Assembly: GCA_029959085.1 (NCBI GenBank)
Contig: JARWIR010000017.1
Span: forward strand, 27,652,144-27,716,143
Length of the DNA stretch: 64,000 bases
DNA from: Nemophila menziesii
Taxonomy: Eukaryota > Streptophyta > Magnoliopsida > Boraginales > Hydrophyllaceae
Reading direction: 5' to 3'
Position numbers and translations under genes: made by a program. This document shows positions 44,093 through 55,104 of this stretch, in pieces. The first letter of the stretch is position 1; every line of letters begins with the position of its first letter. Below the pieces are notes generated by a model. The model was not told the origin of the DNA and made no database searches. It saw nothing but the letters and a program-made list of their open reading frames with translations.

Positions 44093-45657
44093 TGATGTCT
44101 CCTTAAATGTTCTAATTTTATGCCCTTGGGAGACATCATTTTTTGTGTTTATTTAACTATTTAGATAGACTTTTGGTATTAATATGCAATAATCCAATTT
44201 TCCGCTCTAGATCATTAAACTTTTGCGCGTAATATGGTTTGTTTTGAGTGAAAAGTTGTAGGTTTTGAATACTAGCTAGGAGAGGAACTAAAGAATAAAG
44301 TCAAAGATCGTGTAATGAAGTCAAAGCAAGAAGAAATATCCCGAAAGAATTGATAATTTGAAGCTGCAAATCTGGAAAGTTGTCAAAGATTGCTGATTCC
44401 GAGCCATCAAAGATTAGATTTAGCCTCTTACTTCTGAAGAGAAATTGTTGCCCATTGCGTTACGGAAATTTAGCAACTGGAATGAGGTCAATACGAGTTG
44501 AATTGAGCCGGTTAGAGCTGTTTTAGTGGAGGTGGTGCAGCAGTTACGAGATTTGGGCTTAATTATGGATTTGGGCTTTTCTAATATTCACTTAATCCTT
44601 AAGAAAATCCCTAATCCGTTTTTAAAATTATAAATAGGCTTTAGACTCCTATTTTTTACACACCTTTTTCATAATTTAACATACGCTTAAGAGTCAGACA
44701 CCAGAGAAGAAGCTAGAGGCAGGAAGAGAAGAAGCAAGAGCTGGAGACTGTCTATATCTCCAATTCTCAGCCAATTCAATTCCGTAATTAGGTTCTTTTA
44801 TTTTATTCTGTAAAACATTATGAACTCAATTATGTCTTTAGTTTTTGTCTTTTCAATAATTATGAGCTAAACTTAATTAGTGCTTGAGAACGCATAATGG
44901 GTTAATCCCAATTTGATTTTATTTCATGTGTTTGGATTTGAGATTTTAATAATTGAAATCAAATTGGGTAAATAGTATTTTTCATTAATTTTCTTTTATT
45001 TACTGAAATTGAAGTCATGAATCAATCATAGGACTTAGTATCTAGGCTATTCCAATTAGTGGCGATTGGATCACCTTGACGGGGGGTCTGGGTACAGAAC
45101 TAATTAATGAATGTAGGTTAGAAATTAGAGACTCTGACGAGCTTAATTAAACCTATGGCCTATTGGGTAAATTAGACGTAATCACTTGAGAGTGGACTAT
45201 AATCACCCTGACGGGGTTTGTAGCACTTGAAAGTAGCTCCTTAGTCCACCCTGACGGGGGTAAGGAGAATTCCGAATCCCGACCAATGCATATTTACCAG
45301 TTTGTCCCTTAAACAATACATAAAATGAATGATAATTAGGTGAAACCCTTGCGTCTCTCAAGTACTGCTTTCCCTCTTTGCGTAAACACTTTATTTTCTT
45401 GTGTCTAGTCGTTTATTTGCATTACTTTAGCCTTTTAATTAATTGTATTAGTTATTAGAAAAACAAACAATCAATCTTAAAATCATTTACTTGCTTTACG
45501 TGCAATTAACTACTATCTGATAAGCATTAGAGTCAACCAATCCGTCCCTGAGAACAAATCTGTTTTATCACTTATATTACTTGGGACAACCGTACACTTG
45601 CGGTTGTGGTTCTCTTTTCCTTATTGCATTTATTTTAGAACACACAAAGGACCACCA
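44093..45657 (+). mobile_element. Solo LTR-like unit, copy D, with 5-bp target duplication
   Basis: A 1565-bp unit from TGATGTCTCCTTAAATG to AAAGGACCACCA, flanked by perfect GTGTT repeats (44088-44092 and 45658-45662). The terminal inverted repeat is perfect (TGATGTCTCC...GGAGACATCA). It has the same subfamily 3' end as copy C, the same ACCGTACACTTGCGGTTG block near 45597, and three TGACGGGG motifs (45077, 45209, 45252). No coding region. Confidence 0.95.
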
Positions 45658-46138
45658 GTGTTGTAAAAATAGTTTAAATCGTTATACAAAATCTGGGTAC
45701 CATATTAGCTAGATTGTACTATTTTCCCTTTGTGCATTTAATAATCTAACGGTCATAAATCAAACGTTTAATTTCCAAAGATGTATAACGTTTTTTACCT
45801 ATTAACATATACCCGTTTTTTGTTGGAATCTTGACATGTATGTTGACAAGGTTGCTGATTGACTCTTACTTTGTCTAGCATCTTACTAAAAATGGTATAA
45901 TTATTTTGCTAGAAATAGGTTACCGTGTTGATTCGGGATAATGTTTATTAGGGTGGAAGGTTTCTGATTTGTACCTTATAGTAACCACCCTTATATATGA
46001 CACGAAAGGTGTGTATAAAATATCATGAGAAAGATAGAATAAAAATGATCATGATATCAATATGAGTGATAAACAAGGATGTTTTCAAAGTGATGTGCTA
46101 AAGAATGATTAATGATATGATGAGTAAATAAGGTTAGC
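45658..46138. other. Gene-free spacer between LTR copies D and I
   Basis: AT-rich. Nothing recognised. Confidence 0.35.
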
Positions 46139-47470
46139 TGGTGTCTCTCTTTATGTGATAGATTATCTATGCACGGGACATTATTTTGGGAGTCTATTGG
46201 GCCTAAGTGAGGGATTTTTCCCTACTGTTAGGCATATTGTACTTTTGTCTCCTATTTTAGACATATTGCTATTTATAGAGATTTTATGCCTTAGTTGTAT
46301 GTTATGTGTATAGTTTTTGGTACATGGTTGACACAAGATTCTAAGATGATGAGGATAAGTCAAAAAGTCAAGATAAACCCCAAGCCTAGGCGTGATATGA
46401 GCTAAAATTCACTTTGGGAAAGCTAAAGTGTTAACCGGAAAAGTCATGACATCATATTGTTTCAGTCACCATGATTAATTGGTCAAAGAATTTGAAGAAA
46501 TTCCTTTTGATTCAGATAGATATTGACGTCAGTAACTCGTGAGGGGTTACAGAAGTTAATTCGGAGTTGAGACAAGAAAGTTATGTTATTTTCTCCACCG
46601 TGACTTGAACTTGGACAACACTACCAAAAAATGGAGTGCGCCATTTGTAACTCATTTAAGTGAGCCCATTTGACCCCAAATCGTTTTTAGGTTATTATAT
46701 AAGCCTAAGAGCAACTCATAAATCATTATCCATCATTAGACATCATATTTTAATAGAAGGGAGGAGCAAAATGTTTTGAAGAAGGAAGAGAAGAAGATGA
46801 GGAGGGTTTTTACCAATTCCACCATTTTTTACCATCCAACATCTGATTCTCGTCGTTCTTTAGACTGATTTTATTCTATTTCATCTTTAAACATGATTTT
46901 AGCATTATTTTTCTTTAATTTCAATTTATCTTTATGAACTAAACCTCCTATGCTTGAGGTTTCCAATGGGTATGAACCCTAATTGATTATTTTCTATGTT
47001 ATTTGTATTTGGGATATTTATTATTGCATGAATTGAGTATCTTATTTATGTTGATTATATATTTGTGATTATCACATATTCATTCCTTGATCACGTATTG
47101 GATAGTATAAGACTTTTGACTAACATCCGGGAGGGGGTCGATCTTCAGACATAGTATATAAGCGTCCAGTGTGCGGTAGTAAACCGGCAGGTCTTGCCTA
47201 ACTAGATAGTCAATAGGGTTAGATTTATTACATCAAGACATTGCCTAGTGTGTCCTTACCCAAGTCCCCTAGTTGTATTGAGGTTACTTTTTAAGTTATA
47301 CGAGAGGGAGTTAGAGAGACTTTTATATCTCGACTGATGTGAAAAGCCCAATTCGCCCTTATATCAAATAATGATTATATAATTGATTAGGAGGATTACT
47401 CGCAAGAATCAAGAATACTTCTCATCCCCTTTCTTGTTCTTTAGATTTTTAGTTATTGTCTTTTAGTTAA
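46139..47470 (+). mobile_element. Diverged solo LTR-like unit, copy I, 3' end missing
   Basis: It starts TGGTGTCTCTCTTTATGTG and then GGGACATTATTTTGGGAG, a weakened form of the family terminal inverted repeat. The order of internal landmarks follows the family: a TATAAGCCT segment before the untranslated-like stretch (46700), ATGAACTAAACCTCC (46936), AACTAGATAGTCAATAGGG (47200), AAGTCCCCTAG, and GAGGATTACTCGCAAGAATC (47382). No CACCA end is found, so it is truncated near 47470. A related fragment lies at 26560-26730. Confidence 0.6.
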
Positions 47471-47718
47471 AAATAAATCCCATATTATGGATAGGGTTCA
47501 TACATGTGAAATATCAAGCTAAAATACATTTAGTTCATGCTTGGAGAAAAAAAAACAATATAAACGATGTTCATAATTAAATGAAAGAAAGAAATTGAGG
47601 TTTATACTAATTAATTAGGAAATATTTGATGAAATAGTTTACAACCCTTGCTTATCCTTGCTCCCTAACAATCCTCAACTATCTTCTATAATAAGTTTTA
47701 TGTTTTGAGGATTAAAAA

Positions 47719-47720
<2 letters not shown>
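47471..47720. other. AT-rich spacer
   Basis: No gene. It ends in an (AT)n tract. Confidence 0.3.

Positions 47721-47782
<62 letters not shown>
47721..47782. repeat. (AT)n microsatellite
   Basis: A perfect AT dinucleotide repeat of about 62 bp. Confidence 0.98.
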
Positions 47783-47784
<2 letters not shown>

Positions 47785-48644
47785 CCCGAAAAGGTTTCCC
47801 ATCAGCTGACCCAACTTAAGTGAATCAAAAGTGGCTCAATGGACTCTTAACAAATTCTGGACAACCCAGGTCTTCATAGCAAAATATTCATAACTTCTTC
47901 AATTCAACTCTGATTTGGAAAACGTTTCTTCTCACGCGATCTACACTCTAAGGTATATCTCATGTGTAAGTTTTATAATCAAAATCATCACCAATTATTT
48001 GTCATAAATTTTTTAGTTGATGGAAACATTCTGGCGGGTAATTTTTGTTGAGCTTCTAATGAACTTTTTGGCTCCTTTTGCAACTTGAATTGGTGTCTCC
48101 TTGACTTTTTGAGTTATAAAGTCATTTTGGATTTCTTATCATCTATGTTCCTAGGAGCTGCACACTTAGCACACGAATCATTTCAAACTTCTCTAATAAC
48201 ACATTTATATCTGAAACTAGCTAACAACTCAAAACATGTCAAACAAAGGGACAATCCAACGTCAATTTTCAAAACCCCTCTAAATGATGTATTTTATATC
48301 TCAATATATATTATAAAAGAAGATGCATCATTGAAAAATTCTTGAAAATTACCTATCTAAGTGTGAAGGTGATGATCGCCCTCTACAAGAAACATGGGAT
48401 ATTTTGCTTAAACACTTATGAGAAACATTACGAATATCACAAAATCTGTAAAAACAAGCGGGTAAAGTATGAGTTCTGGGTATCTCGACCGAAGAACGTC
48501 TAGTTCAAGAGTACATTCACTTGACGGGATTTGGTTGTTGCCTCGCTTCACTACGTATCAATTCAAATCAAAAGATATTGACGCTTAAGTACAACTTACC
48601 CATTGCTTATTCGCTCAAAAGTACTTTGACTCCCAATGGGGGAT
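47783..48644 (+). other. Probable internal remnant of an LTR element
   Basis: The segment runs up to the polypurine tract AATGGGGGAT (48635-48644) directly before an LTR. No gag or pol motif could be read in the short frames (48085-48345, 48521-48709). Confidence 0.4.
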
Positions 48645-49438
48645 TGTTGGAATTAATAAAAGACATTACTTTGGTGATGCATGGAAGAAAAAAAATCAAA
48701 ACTCACTAATGGTCAATGTATTAAAAGATTTGAAAGGTCCATGTATCAATGCTTTGATAAGCTGTTGGTTTTTATTGGTTGACTAATGGAGAATTAATAA
48801 TACCCCACAGTCAACCAGACACCGACACCAAAGGCGATGACACGATGAGGCGAGTAGATTCAAGTCGAGACGTGGCGTGGATATGTTGGTATCCTTGTAA
48901 AGAAATGCGTCCACGTTCCATCTGGTTATAAGGTGTCAAATGCGTTGATCCCCTCACTAAGAAATGTGTCCAGGTTCATTTATGGTAATTATCGCAACCC
49001 CACTCTTAATGGCGTGTAACAACCTCTATAAGAAGTGTAACCCCATTTTTATGAGGTTGTAATCCCTGGTGTTTAATGCATATATGGGGGTACTTTATGG
49101 AGAATTTGACATACCACAAACATCAACAAACTCATACGAGTTAGAGTTACAACACTAGAAATGGTTAGAGATTCTGATTTACTTTTGTGAGTGCACACAT
49201 TTGAAGGATGTAATAGTATCCGATGAGGAGTGACCGGTGAAGATACAATCTAATACCCTGACTAGACCACAAGTCATTCTTAATTAGTGATCGAGTCACT
49301 CTATTACATATATTCGTTTGTGATATAAATATAGTATATAGTTTTACACTTGTTGTGAGTTGTAAAATCATAATATTATTTTAAATAATATCTACTTATT
49401 GTTGTTAAATTTCGATTCTAGACAACTATTTTCCAACA
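48645..49438 (+). mobile_element. Copia-like 3' LTR
   Basis: A 794-bp LTR with matching ends TGTTGGAA...TTCCAACA, immediately preceded by a polypurine tract. The sequence after 49438 has no TGGTATCAGAGC-type primer-binding site, so this is the 3' LTR. The 5' LTR and coding region are not found in the window. The interior has CGATGAGGCGAGTAGATTC and several GTGTAAC repeats. No target duplication can be tested without the 5' end. Confidence 0.75.
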
Positions 49439-49616
49439 CATATGACATTGTATCGATCGTTTAAAAACATTTAACGTTGCCAAGCTTTACGATTCGATGT
49501 CGCCTTAAATTCCTCGGCTCTCCGCTAAAGCACAAGATTATCATGTAGGATGTAGCAACCTTTTTTTTTCTTTTTAGGAAAAGATAATCATTGTAAAAAT
49601 ATAAAAGAAAATTAAA

Positions 49617-49708
49617 TGGGCCTTTTATACATTCATTGATTTAAACCGTTACGTAAATTCACCTACTATATTCTTGATATAGGGTTTAGCCCATCGAAGA
49701 AATGGGCT
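49617..49708 (+). promoter_or_regulatory. Site II-type TGGGCY motifs upstream of the PWP1-like pseudogene
   Basis: TGGGCC lies at 49617-49622, AGCCCA (TGGGCT on the minus strand) at 49688-49693 and TGGGCT at 49703-49708. Clusters of TGGGCY are typical of promoters of plant ribosome-biogenesis and housekeeping genes. They lie about 400-500 bp before the pseudogene start, ahead of a leader with a GT-starting intron-like sequence (AAG|GTTAGTTC at 49821). They appear to be the retained ancestral promoter. Confidence 0.5.
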
Positions 49709-50096
49709 TTGTATGGTAGCCTTACCACTTGTGTCCACGGTTTCAAAACACAAAAAGCTTACAACGGAAAGATCGCTTAAAACCCGCCAATCTTCTTCAC
49801 TAAGCAATTTCTAAAAGCTTAAGGTTAGTTCATTTTCCACTTCTTTTATCTAATATTTCTTTCTTATATTTAAAATTTGAAGTAATGATTTGTCTTTTGC
49901 TCGATTTCACATATACCTGTCGAATTTCAGTTTATCCCGTAAGTTTTTGTTTGGTAAATAACACAATTCGTAACCCAATTGTTTCCTGTAATTTTCATTA
50001 TTAGGTCAACATTAATCCCCATTTAAGTTATACTTCGATTAGACTTCTAAGGAGAACTCACGAGTTGCTAAAACTTGTTTTAATCAGTGACTAAAG

Positions 50097-51270
50097 GTGA
50101 TTTCAGCAATTTCATGGATTCCTAAAGGTGTTTCAAATCAGTGCCTGATACAGCTGATCCTCCTTCAAAAGAAGTTGAAGAGATTTTAAATAATGCAATA
50201 CTCGATGTTCTTACACGGTATAACACACATATATTTCCCCTTTTTCAAATTCTTTTCGAATTCTAGTAATTCAATGAAGGTGAAGATGATGATGAAGAGA
50301 TGAAACAAGTATTAGCTGCTGCTAATGCACTTGGAAAATCATCAAAAACCACCATTAATACTGAATTAGACTCCATAACTAAAGCTTAAAAAGAACTTGA
50401 TATGGATAACTATGATAATGAAGATGATGGTATTTTAATTTTTATATTATATATTTAACTCTAATTATAAACTAAATACACCTAATCTTTCTCTTTATTC
50501 AGGAATCGAAATATTTGGTTCAGGGAATAAGAACTTATATTACGCAAATAACACAATGGATCCATATCTAAAGAAGAAAGTGTATGTTTCTTTATTACAC
50601 ACTATAACAAGTTTTTATTTTCGTATTGTTTTAATTTTTTTTAGGATAATGATTCTGAAGAGTTAGAAGATTTAACCATAAAACCAGAAGACGCTGTAAT
50701 AATTTGTGCATGTAACGAGGATGATGTCACCTAATTTTTCGATCATTCAGTTTCAGTAGTTTTGACATGTTTTTTTTAAATTTTTTTAAAAAAATTACGA
50801 GTAATTTTATGTATTGTAAAGAGATGGAAGAAAACCTTCACATAGTGGTTAAAATGTTAGTTGAAGCTGATGTTGAAAGCTTAGAGTGGGACCCACATAA
50901 CGAACACTCATTTACGGTTTGTGTTTATTTATTTCATTATAATTTTGAATCCTTTTATAATATATTTTTGAATTTAACGCTACTTTTTTTACTTTAGTTG
51001 AGTTTTGAGAATGGATCAGTTCTTTGTTTTGATGTTCGAAGTATTGATAAAAACTAACTTTTACACTTCATGCACATGAAAAAGCTGTTTGTTCGATTTC
51101 TTATAATCGTGTAGTTCCAAATGTATGTAATTTATGAAACTTTAGGGTGTTTATTAATTTTTGAATGTTTTGAAACTGATTTTTTTTTTTTTTGTAATTC
51201 CAGCTTCTTGTAACTGGTTGGATGGATAAATCGGTTAGACTTTGGGATTTATCGAAGAGAAAATTACAAA
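50097..51270 (+). pseudogene. Pseudogene of a PWP1-type WD40 protein
   Basis: PWP1 is a nuclear WD40 protein of ribosome biogenesis. The remnant reads V-ISAISWIPKGVS, with GTG where the ATG should be. A single-base deletion follows (near 50137), then VPDTADPPSKEVEEIL. Exon 2 (about 50264-50429) reads EEMKQVLAAANALGKSSKTT, a TAA at 50387, then KELDMDNYDNEDDG. Exon 3 (50503-50579) gives GIEIFGSGNKNLYYANNTMD; exon 4 (50645 on) gives DNDSEELEDLTIKPEDAVII. The text then jumps to EADVESLEWDPHNEHSFT (to 50916), ENGSVLCFDVRSID (50998 on), LHAHEKAVCSISYN (frameshifted, to 51122) and LLVTGWMDKSVRLWDLSKRK (51204 on). The middle WD repeats and the C-terminus are missing. Splice sites and phases are preserved, so this is a duplicated gene, not a retrocopy. 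Confidence 0.9.
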
Positions 51271-52735
51271 TAGAATCCCAAATTCTCCAAAACTTATTTT
51301 TAAAGTCCTACTTAGTTAGGACTTTTTATTAAGTCCTTAGTTGGAATTTTAGTTATTTAACATTACCTTCTTACCTCTGAGGATAGTTACCTTCGTCATG
51401 GGTACGCGCACAACGGGGTTTAACTAGGTACAGACCCATTTTACGCTTCACTTATTTTCATTCAGATGTGTGTATTTTTTTTAATTTTTTTTAGTGTATT
51501 AAATTTTATTAAGTCCTTCAATGAGTTGTCCAGGTAAAAGTCTAAATGGGTACAGACCCATCTCGAACAACATTTAGATGGGTACGCGTACAATATGAAA
51601 TACGGTCTCATGGGAACGTGAACATTGTGACATATAGTGTAACGATAACGTGCACAGAAGCAATATCAAAGCATAGTCCTTGAAGAACTACAGTCTCATG
51701 GGAACGTTCACATTGCCCGATCTGAAATGGCGCTGGTGAGCGGCTTTACTGCTGCGTGAAGCCGTGAACGCCGAACTGGGTGATGTACGGCTGTATCCAG
51801 TGGGTCTGTACCCAGCCACGCACCTGCAAAAAAGAGAGGAACAATTTAAATAAATAATAAACAAAAAGAAAAACATATCTGCAGAAATAATCTCACAACT
51901 CACGAGCAGATCTGCAATTTGGACAACTTTAATCAGAATCTGCTCCGTTGTCGCTGCACAGGCCGTGAGTGGGAAGGTGAGTTCTGCCGATGGTGGTGGG
52001 TTCCGTTCGTAGATGCAGCAATAGAGGTGGATCTCGATCGGAGTTCGCAGCAACAGCAATGGTGGTTCCAGATCTGTTGGTTTGCTGCTGGGGTGGTGGT
52101 TTTGTGCTCGAAGCAGATCTGGTGCATGAACCTGATGGAGAATCGAGGCGAGGAGGGTTGGTTAGTGGTGGTCCTGGTCCGCTCAACAAAGAGGGGTGTT
52201 GGTGGTGGATCTGATACACGGTGGTGGTGGGTGTTGGTGGTCGATCTGATACACGCTGGAGAGGGGTGTTGGTGGTGGATCTGATACACGGTGATGGTGG
52301 CTCCGTCTTCTCGAACGTCAGCAGCGACAGAGGAGAGGGTTTGGCGAGGCACAGGTCCGGCCATGGTGGGAAGGTGAGGAGAGCGTTTGGGTGGCTGCGG
52401 TGAGGGTGGGGTTTTACAGGAGAGAGAAGAGGGAGAGAGGTGGGAGAGAGGTGGCTGCGGTGAGGGTGGGGTTTTACAGGAAAGGGAAGACGGAGAGAGG
52501 AAGGAGAGAGGAGGGAGAGAGGGTTTCTGTTGAGAAAGAAGAGAGAGGGGGTTGGAAATGGGTTTCTCGTAGTATAATGGGAATGGGGATTGGGGGTTTT
52601 GGTTTCACTGTGATAATAGTATAGAAGGATGTCATTTTTAAGTTTTTTGGATTTTTAGTTGGCTAGTTAAAAACTAGTTAGGGATGGGACTTTCTTTATA
52701 AACTTGTGTTGGAAAAGTTTTTTTTTATAATTCCC
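51271..52735. mobile_element. Probable non-autonomous Mutator-like element with diverged long TIRs
   Basis: The left end (from about CTCCAAAACTTATTTTTAAA and AGTCCTACTTAGTTAGG) corresponds to the complemented right end (TTCCAACACAAGTTTATAAA, AGTCCCATCCCTAACTAG). Similarity continues for about 130 bp (ACATTACCTTCTTACC versus ACATCCTTCTATAC). The core (51700-52560) is GC-rich with low-complexity frames on both strands, including repeated GTGGTGGATCTGATACACGG and a duplicated 60-bp GTGGCTGCGGTGAGGGTGGG unit. It truncates the PWP1-like pseudogene. The long frames (up to 143 codons) look like composition artefacts, and none resembles a transposase. Confidence 0.55.
52195..52500. repeat. Short GC-rich tandem repeats inside the Mutator-like element
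   Basis: GGTGGTGGATCTGATACACG-type units recur at about 52200, 52236 and 52270. A unit of about 60 bp starting GTGGCTGCGGTGAGGGTGGG occurs twice (about 52390 and 52451). Confidence 0.8.
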
Positions 52736-53325
52736 ACTTTATCGAATAATCAACCTTCATGTGTTGCATTAAGAAATCCCGCATATAAGCTTCATTTTAT
52801 GCTATATAAAGTCTAAAAAAACATACAAGACGTAGAAAACACGTTAAAGACTTTAAAGGAATAATGTAACACACAATAAACATAGAGGGTGGTAAATTTG
52901 GTAACGTTAGATAGGTCCTACTACCCTACATTTCAATGATACAAGCACGCAACAAATTTATACAACATAAAAGTAGAGTCCACTATAATAATAACTCTTT
53001 TTGACCAAATTAAATAAAATTAACTAAAAGAGTCCACCCACTCAAAGTCTACTTAGTTATACTAACTAACTCCTTTGGCGTATTTATATAAGTTGTGGAA
53101 TATGATAAAGAAACATAAGTTGGAATCAAAATGAGATTTCCACTACTCGATAAAGCTATCCTCTTAAACATATTCCCACTATCTTTTAATTCTTGTAAAT
53201 ATATATATATAGTAAAACCCGTGTCTGAAGACACAAAAATAAATTCCGTTAACAAGAATCGAATCCAAGTTCAAAAAAAAGAAAAAATCGTGTCTGAAGA
53301 AACTAAAGCAAAAATGAATTTTGTT
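52736..53325. other. Gene-free AT-rich region
   Basis: No recognisable gene or element. A short direct repeat (GTGTCTGAAGA at 53220 and 53290) is present. Confidence 0.35.
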
Positions 53326-53329
53326 GACA

Positions 53330-53632
53330 GGAATTTAACCCTGGTTCAAAAAAAAATTAATAAGTGGGGCCTAAATCAATCATGGCCATTATTTATGTTT
53401 AGTCAGATTAAATCATGTCTACCATTTATGTTTAGTCAGATTTAATCCTGGCCACTACTTATGTGGGTAAATCTGGACCGTAGAAAAAACTCTGAAATAT
53501 AATATAGATATTTTTTTTAATACATATGAGAGCCACTTTGGATTCGGAATCATTTTGACTTCAATAAGATTTGATCCAGGACCATTTGATATCTGCAGAG
53601 TAGTCTATCCACTAGACTAATTATCGATCTTT
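53330..53632 (-). mobile_element. Candidate tRNA-derived SINE
   Basis: On the minus strand an A-box-like TAGTCTAGTGG (53619-53609) is followed about 30 nt later by a B-box-like word within CCTGGATCAAATCTT (53580-53566). That is RNA polymerase III promoter spacing. The body continues leftwards into a segment with two GTTTAGTCAGATT(T/A)AAT copies (53398 and 53430) and an A/T-rich end near 53350. The boundaries and a target duplication are uncertain. It could instead be a degenerate tRNA-related sequence. Confidence 0.4.
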
Positions 53633-53689
53633 TATTGTAATATTTTAATACATGATAAAATCTATGAGTGATATAAGATAAATAATTTA

Positions 53690-54590
53690 TAATTTAAGGT
53701 TGCCTATTTTTATTTTGTCTATCTTTTTAGTACATAAAGATTAAAAAAAGTATTTAATATTTTTTTATTTATAAAATTATCTTTACTTAATTATATGTGG
53801 TTACTTATTATAATACTTTTTTTATTATTTAATAATAAGTAATACTGAAAAAAAGTAGAGAAAAAATATATTAGTATTGAAAAAAAACCAGATAATATTG
53901 GATATTTTTTATTATTTAATATTTTCTATCTTTACAAAATTCCACTTACTTGCTGTAGATATCGCCGCCTAGGCGCGCCTAGGCGCCGTCTAGGCGTCAA
54001 CTCCCTCCTCAACCGCTTACGCGTAGTAAAAATGCTAGGCATTTTTGCCCAACGCCTTAGTCGCCGTGGAAGAGGCGCCTAACCCGCCTAGGCACCGATT
54101 AATGGTAAAAACTTGCCGCCTAGGCCCTCTATTAAATTTATTTTACTCTCGGAATTTCTTGAATTGATATTATAACTCTAATTTTAGTATTTTTCATATT
54201 CAATATAGTGGTGTTAGATGAATTTTATTACTTAAATAGATAAAATTATCATAATTATACACGCATATTACTAAATATATAAAATTACATAGCAGGATTC
54301 AAAACCGCGTAATCCCGCCTAGGCCCCGCGTAGTCCCTCCTAGGCGCTAGGCCCCAGTCGACCGCCTAGGCCGCGGAACCGAGATCTACAGCATAGTTAC
54401 TTGATATATATGGTGTTATTAATTATAATATTTTTTTACTATTTAATTAGAAATAATATTGTAAAAAGTAGATAAAAAGTGGCTCGGTTCTAAAAAAGGG
54501 TTAAATAATATTGGATATTTTTTTTTAAAAAGTTGAACAAATTAAAATTAGACAGAAGAAATATAATTTTGCTTTAAGCAATTTCAATCA
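53690..54590. mobile_element. AT-rich MITE split by the GCCTAGGC element
   Basis: Sequence on both sides of the GCCTAGGC MITE, and between them, repeats the motifs TTATTATAATA, TATTTAATTAGAAATAATATT, AAAAGTAGA and AATAATATTGGATATTTTTT. The same motifs occur at 55110-55225 and 56470-56605, suggesting one MITE family with TTTTCCGTCTAC- or GGAGGGAGAAAGTA-type ends. Boundaries here are approximate. Confidence 0.45.
53953..54396. mobile_element. GCCTAGGC-rich MITE, copy 2
   Basis: The left end is CTGTAGATATCGCCGCCTAGG (shown in part). The right end is GAGATCTACAGCATAG. TTACTTG flanks both sides (53946-53952 and 54397-54403); the left end seems to have lost the outermost CTATG. It has the same GCCTAGGC-packed termini as copies 1 and 3. 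It is inserted in an AT-rich MITE. Confidence 0.85.
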
Positions 54591-55100
54591 TGAAAAAAGA
54601 TTAAATGTTTTTAGCTTTAAATTCTAATATATTAATTGGTTCTAAGATTACTAATTATTTAATTTAACTATAAAAAGTTTATTTTTTGTAATAAAAGATT
54701 AACCATCTTTTGAACACTTGATCGTTATTCTCTCTATTCTTAAAAATAAAAAGTTAATTATTAAAAATACAGTTTTAAAATAATTATTAGTTTATAATAT
54801 TAAAATGCCTTTCCCTAACTTTTCTCACTATTGTCTTTAGAAAATACTAAAAAATATGTTTCTAATAAATACTTATAATTTTAAAAGACTTTATGAATAT
54901 TTTTATTAATAGAGTTTTTCACTGTCTCATTAATAATATTCACTTACTAAAAGAAATCTTATCTCTACTTTTTTCACTATTTGTTTAATAATATTAAAAT
55001 TTATACTGTTATTTTAAAATATCAAGATATTTTATGAAATGTATTTTATAATAATGGATATAATAATTTGTTTTCGAATATGTTGTATAAAAAGTTAAGC
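54591..55100. other. Gene-free AT-rich spacer
   Basis: Very AT-rich. No element end or gene is recognised. Confidence 0.35.
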
Positions 55101-55104
55101 GGAT

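Noticed and set aside
51688..52624. Six overlapping open frames of 60-143 codons in both strands
   Set aside because: GC-rich low-complexity DNA within a transposon suppresses stop codons in all frames. The peptides are Gly/Val- or Pro/Ser/Thr-rich and resemble no family.
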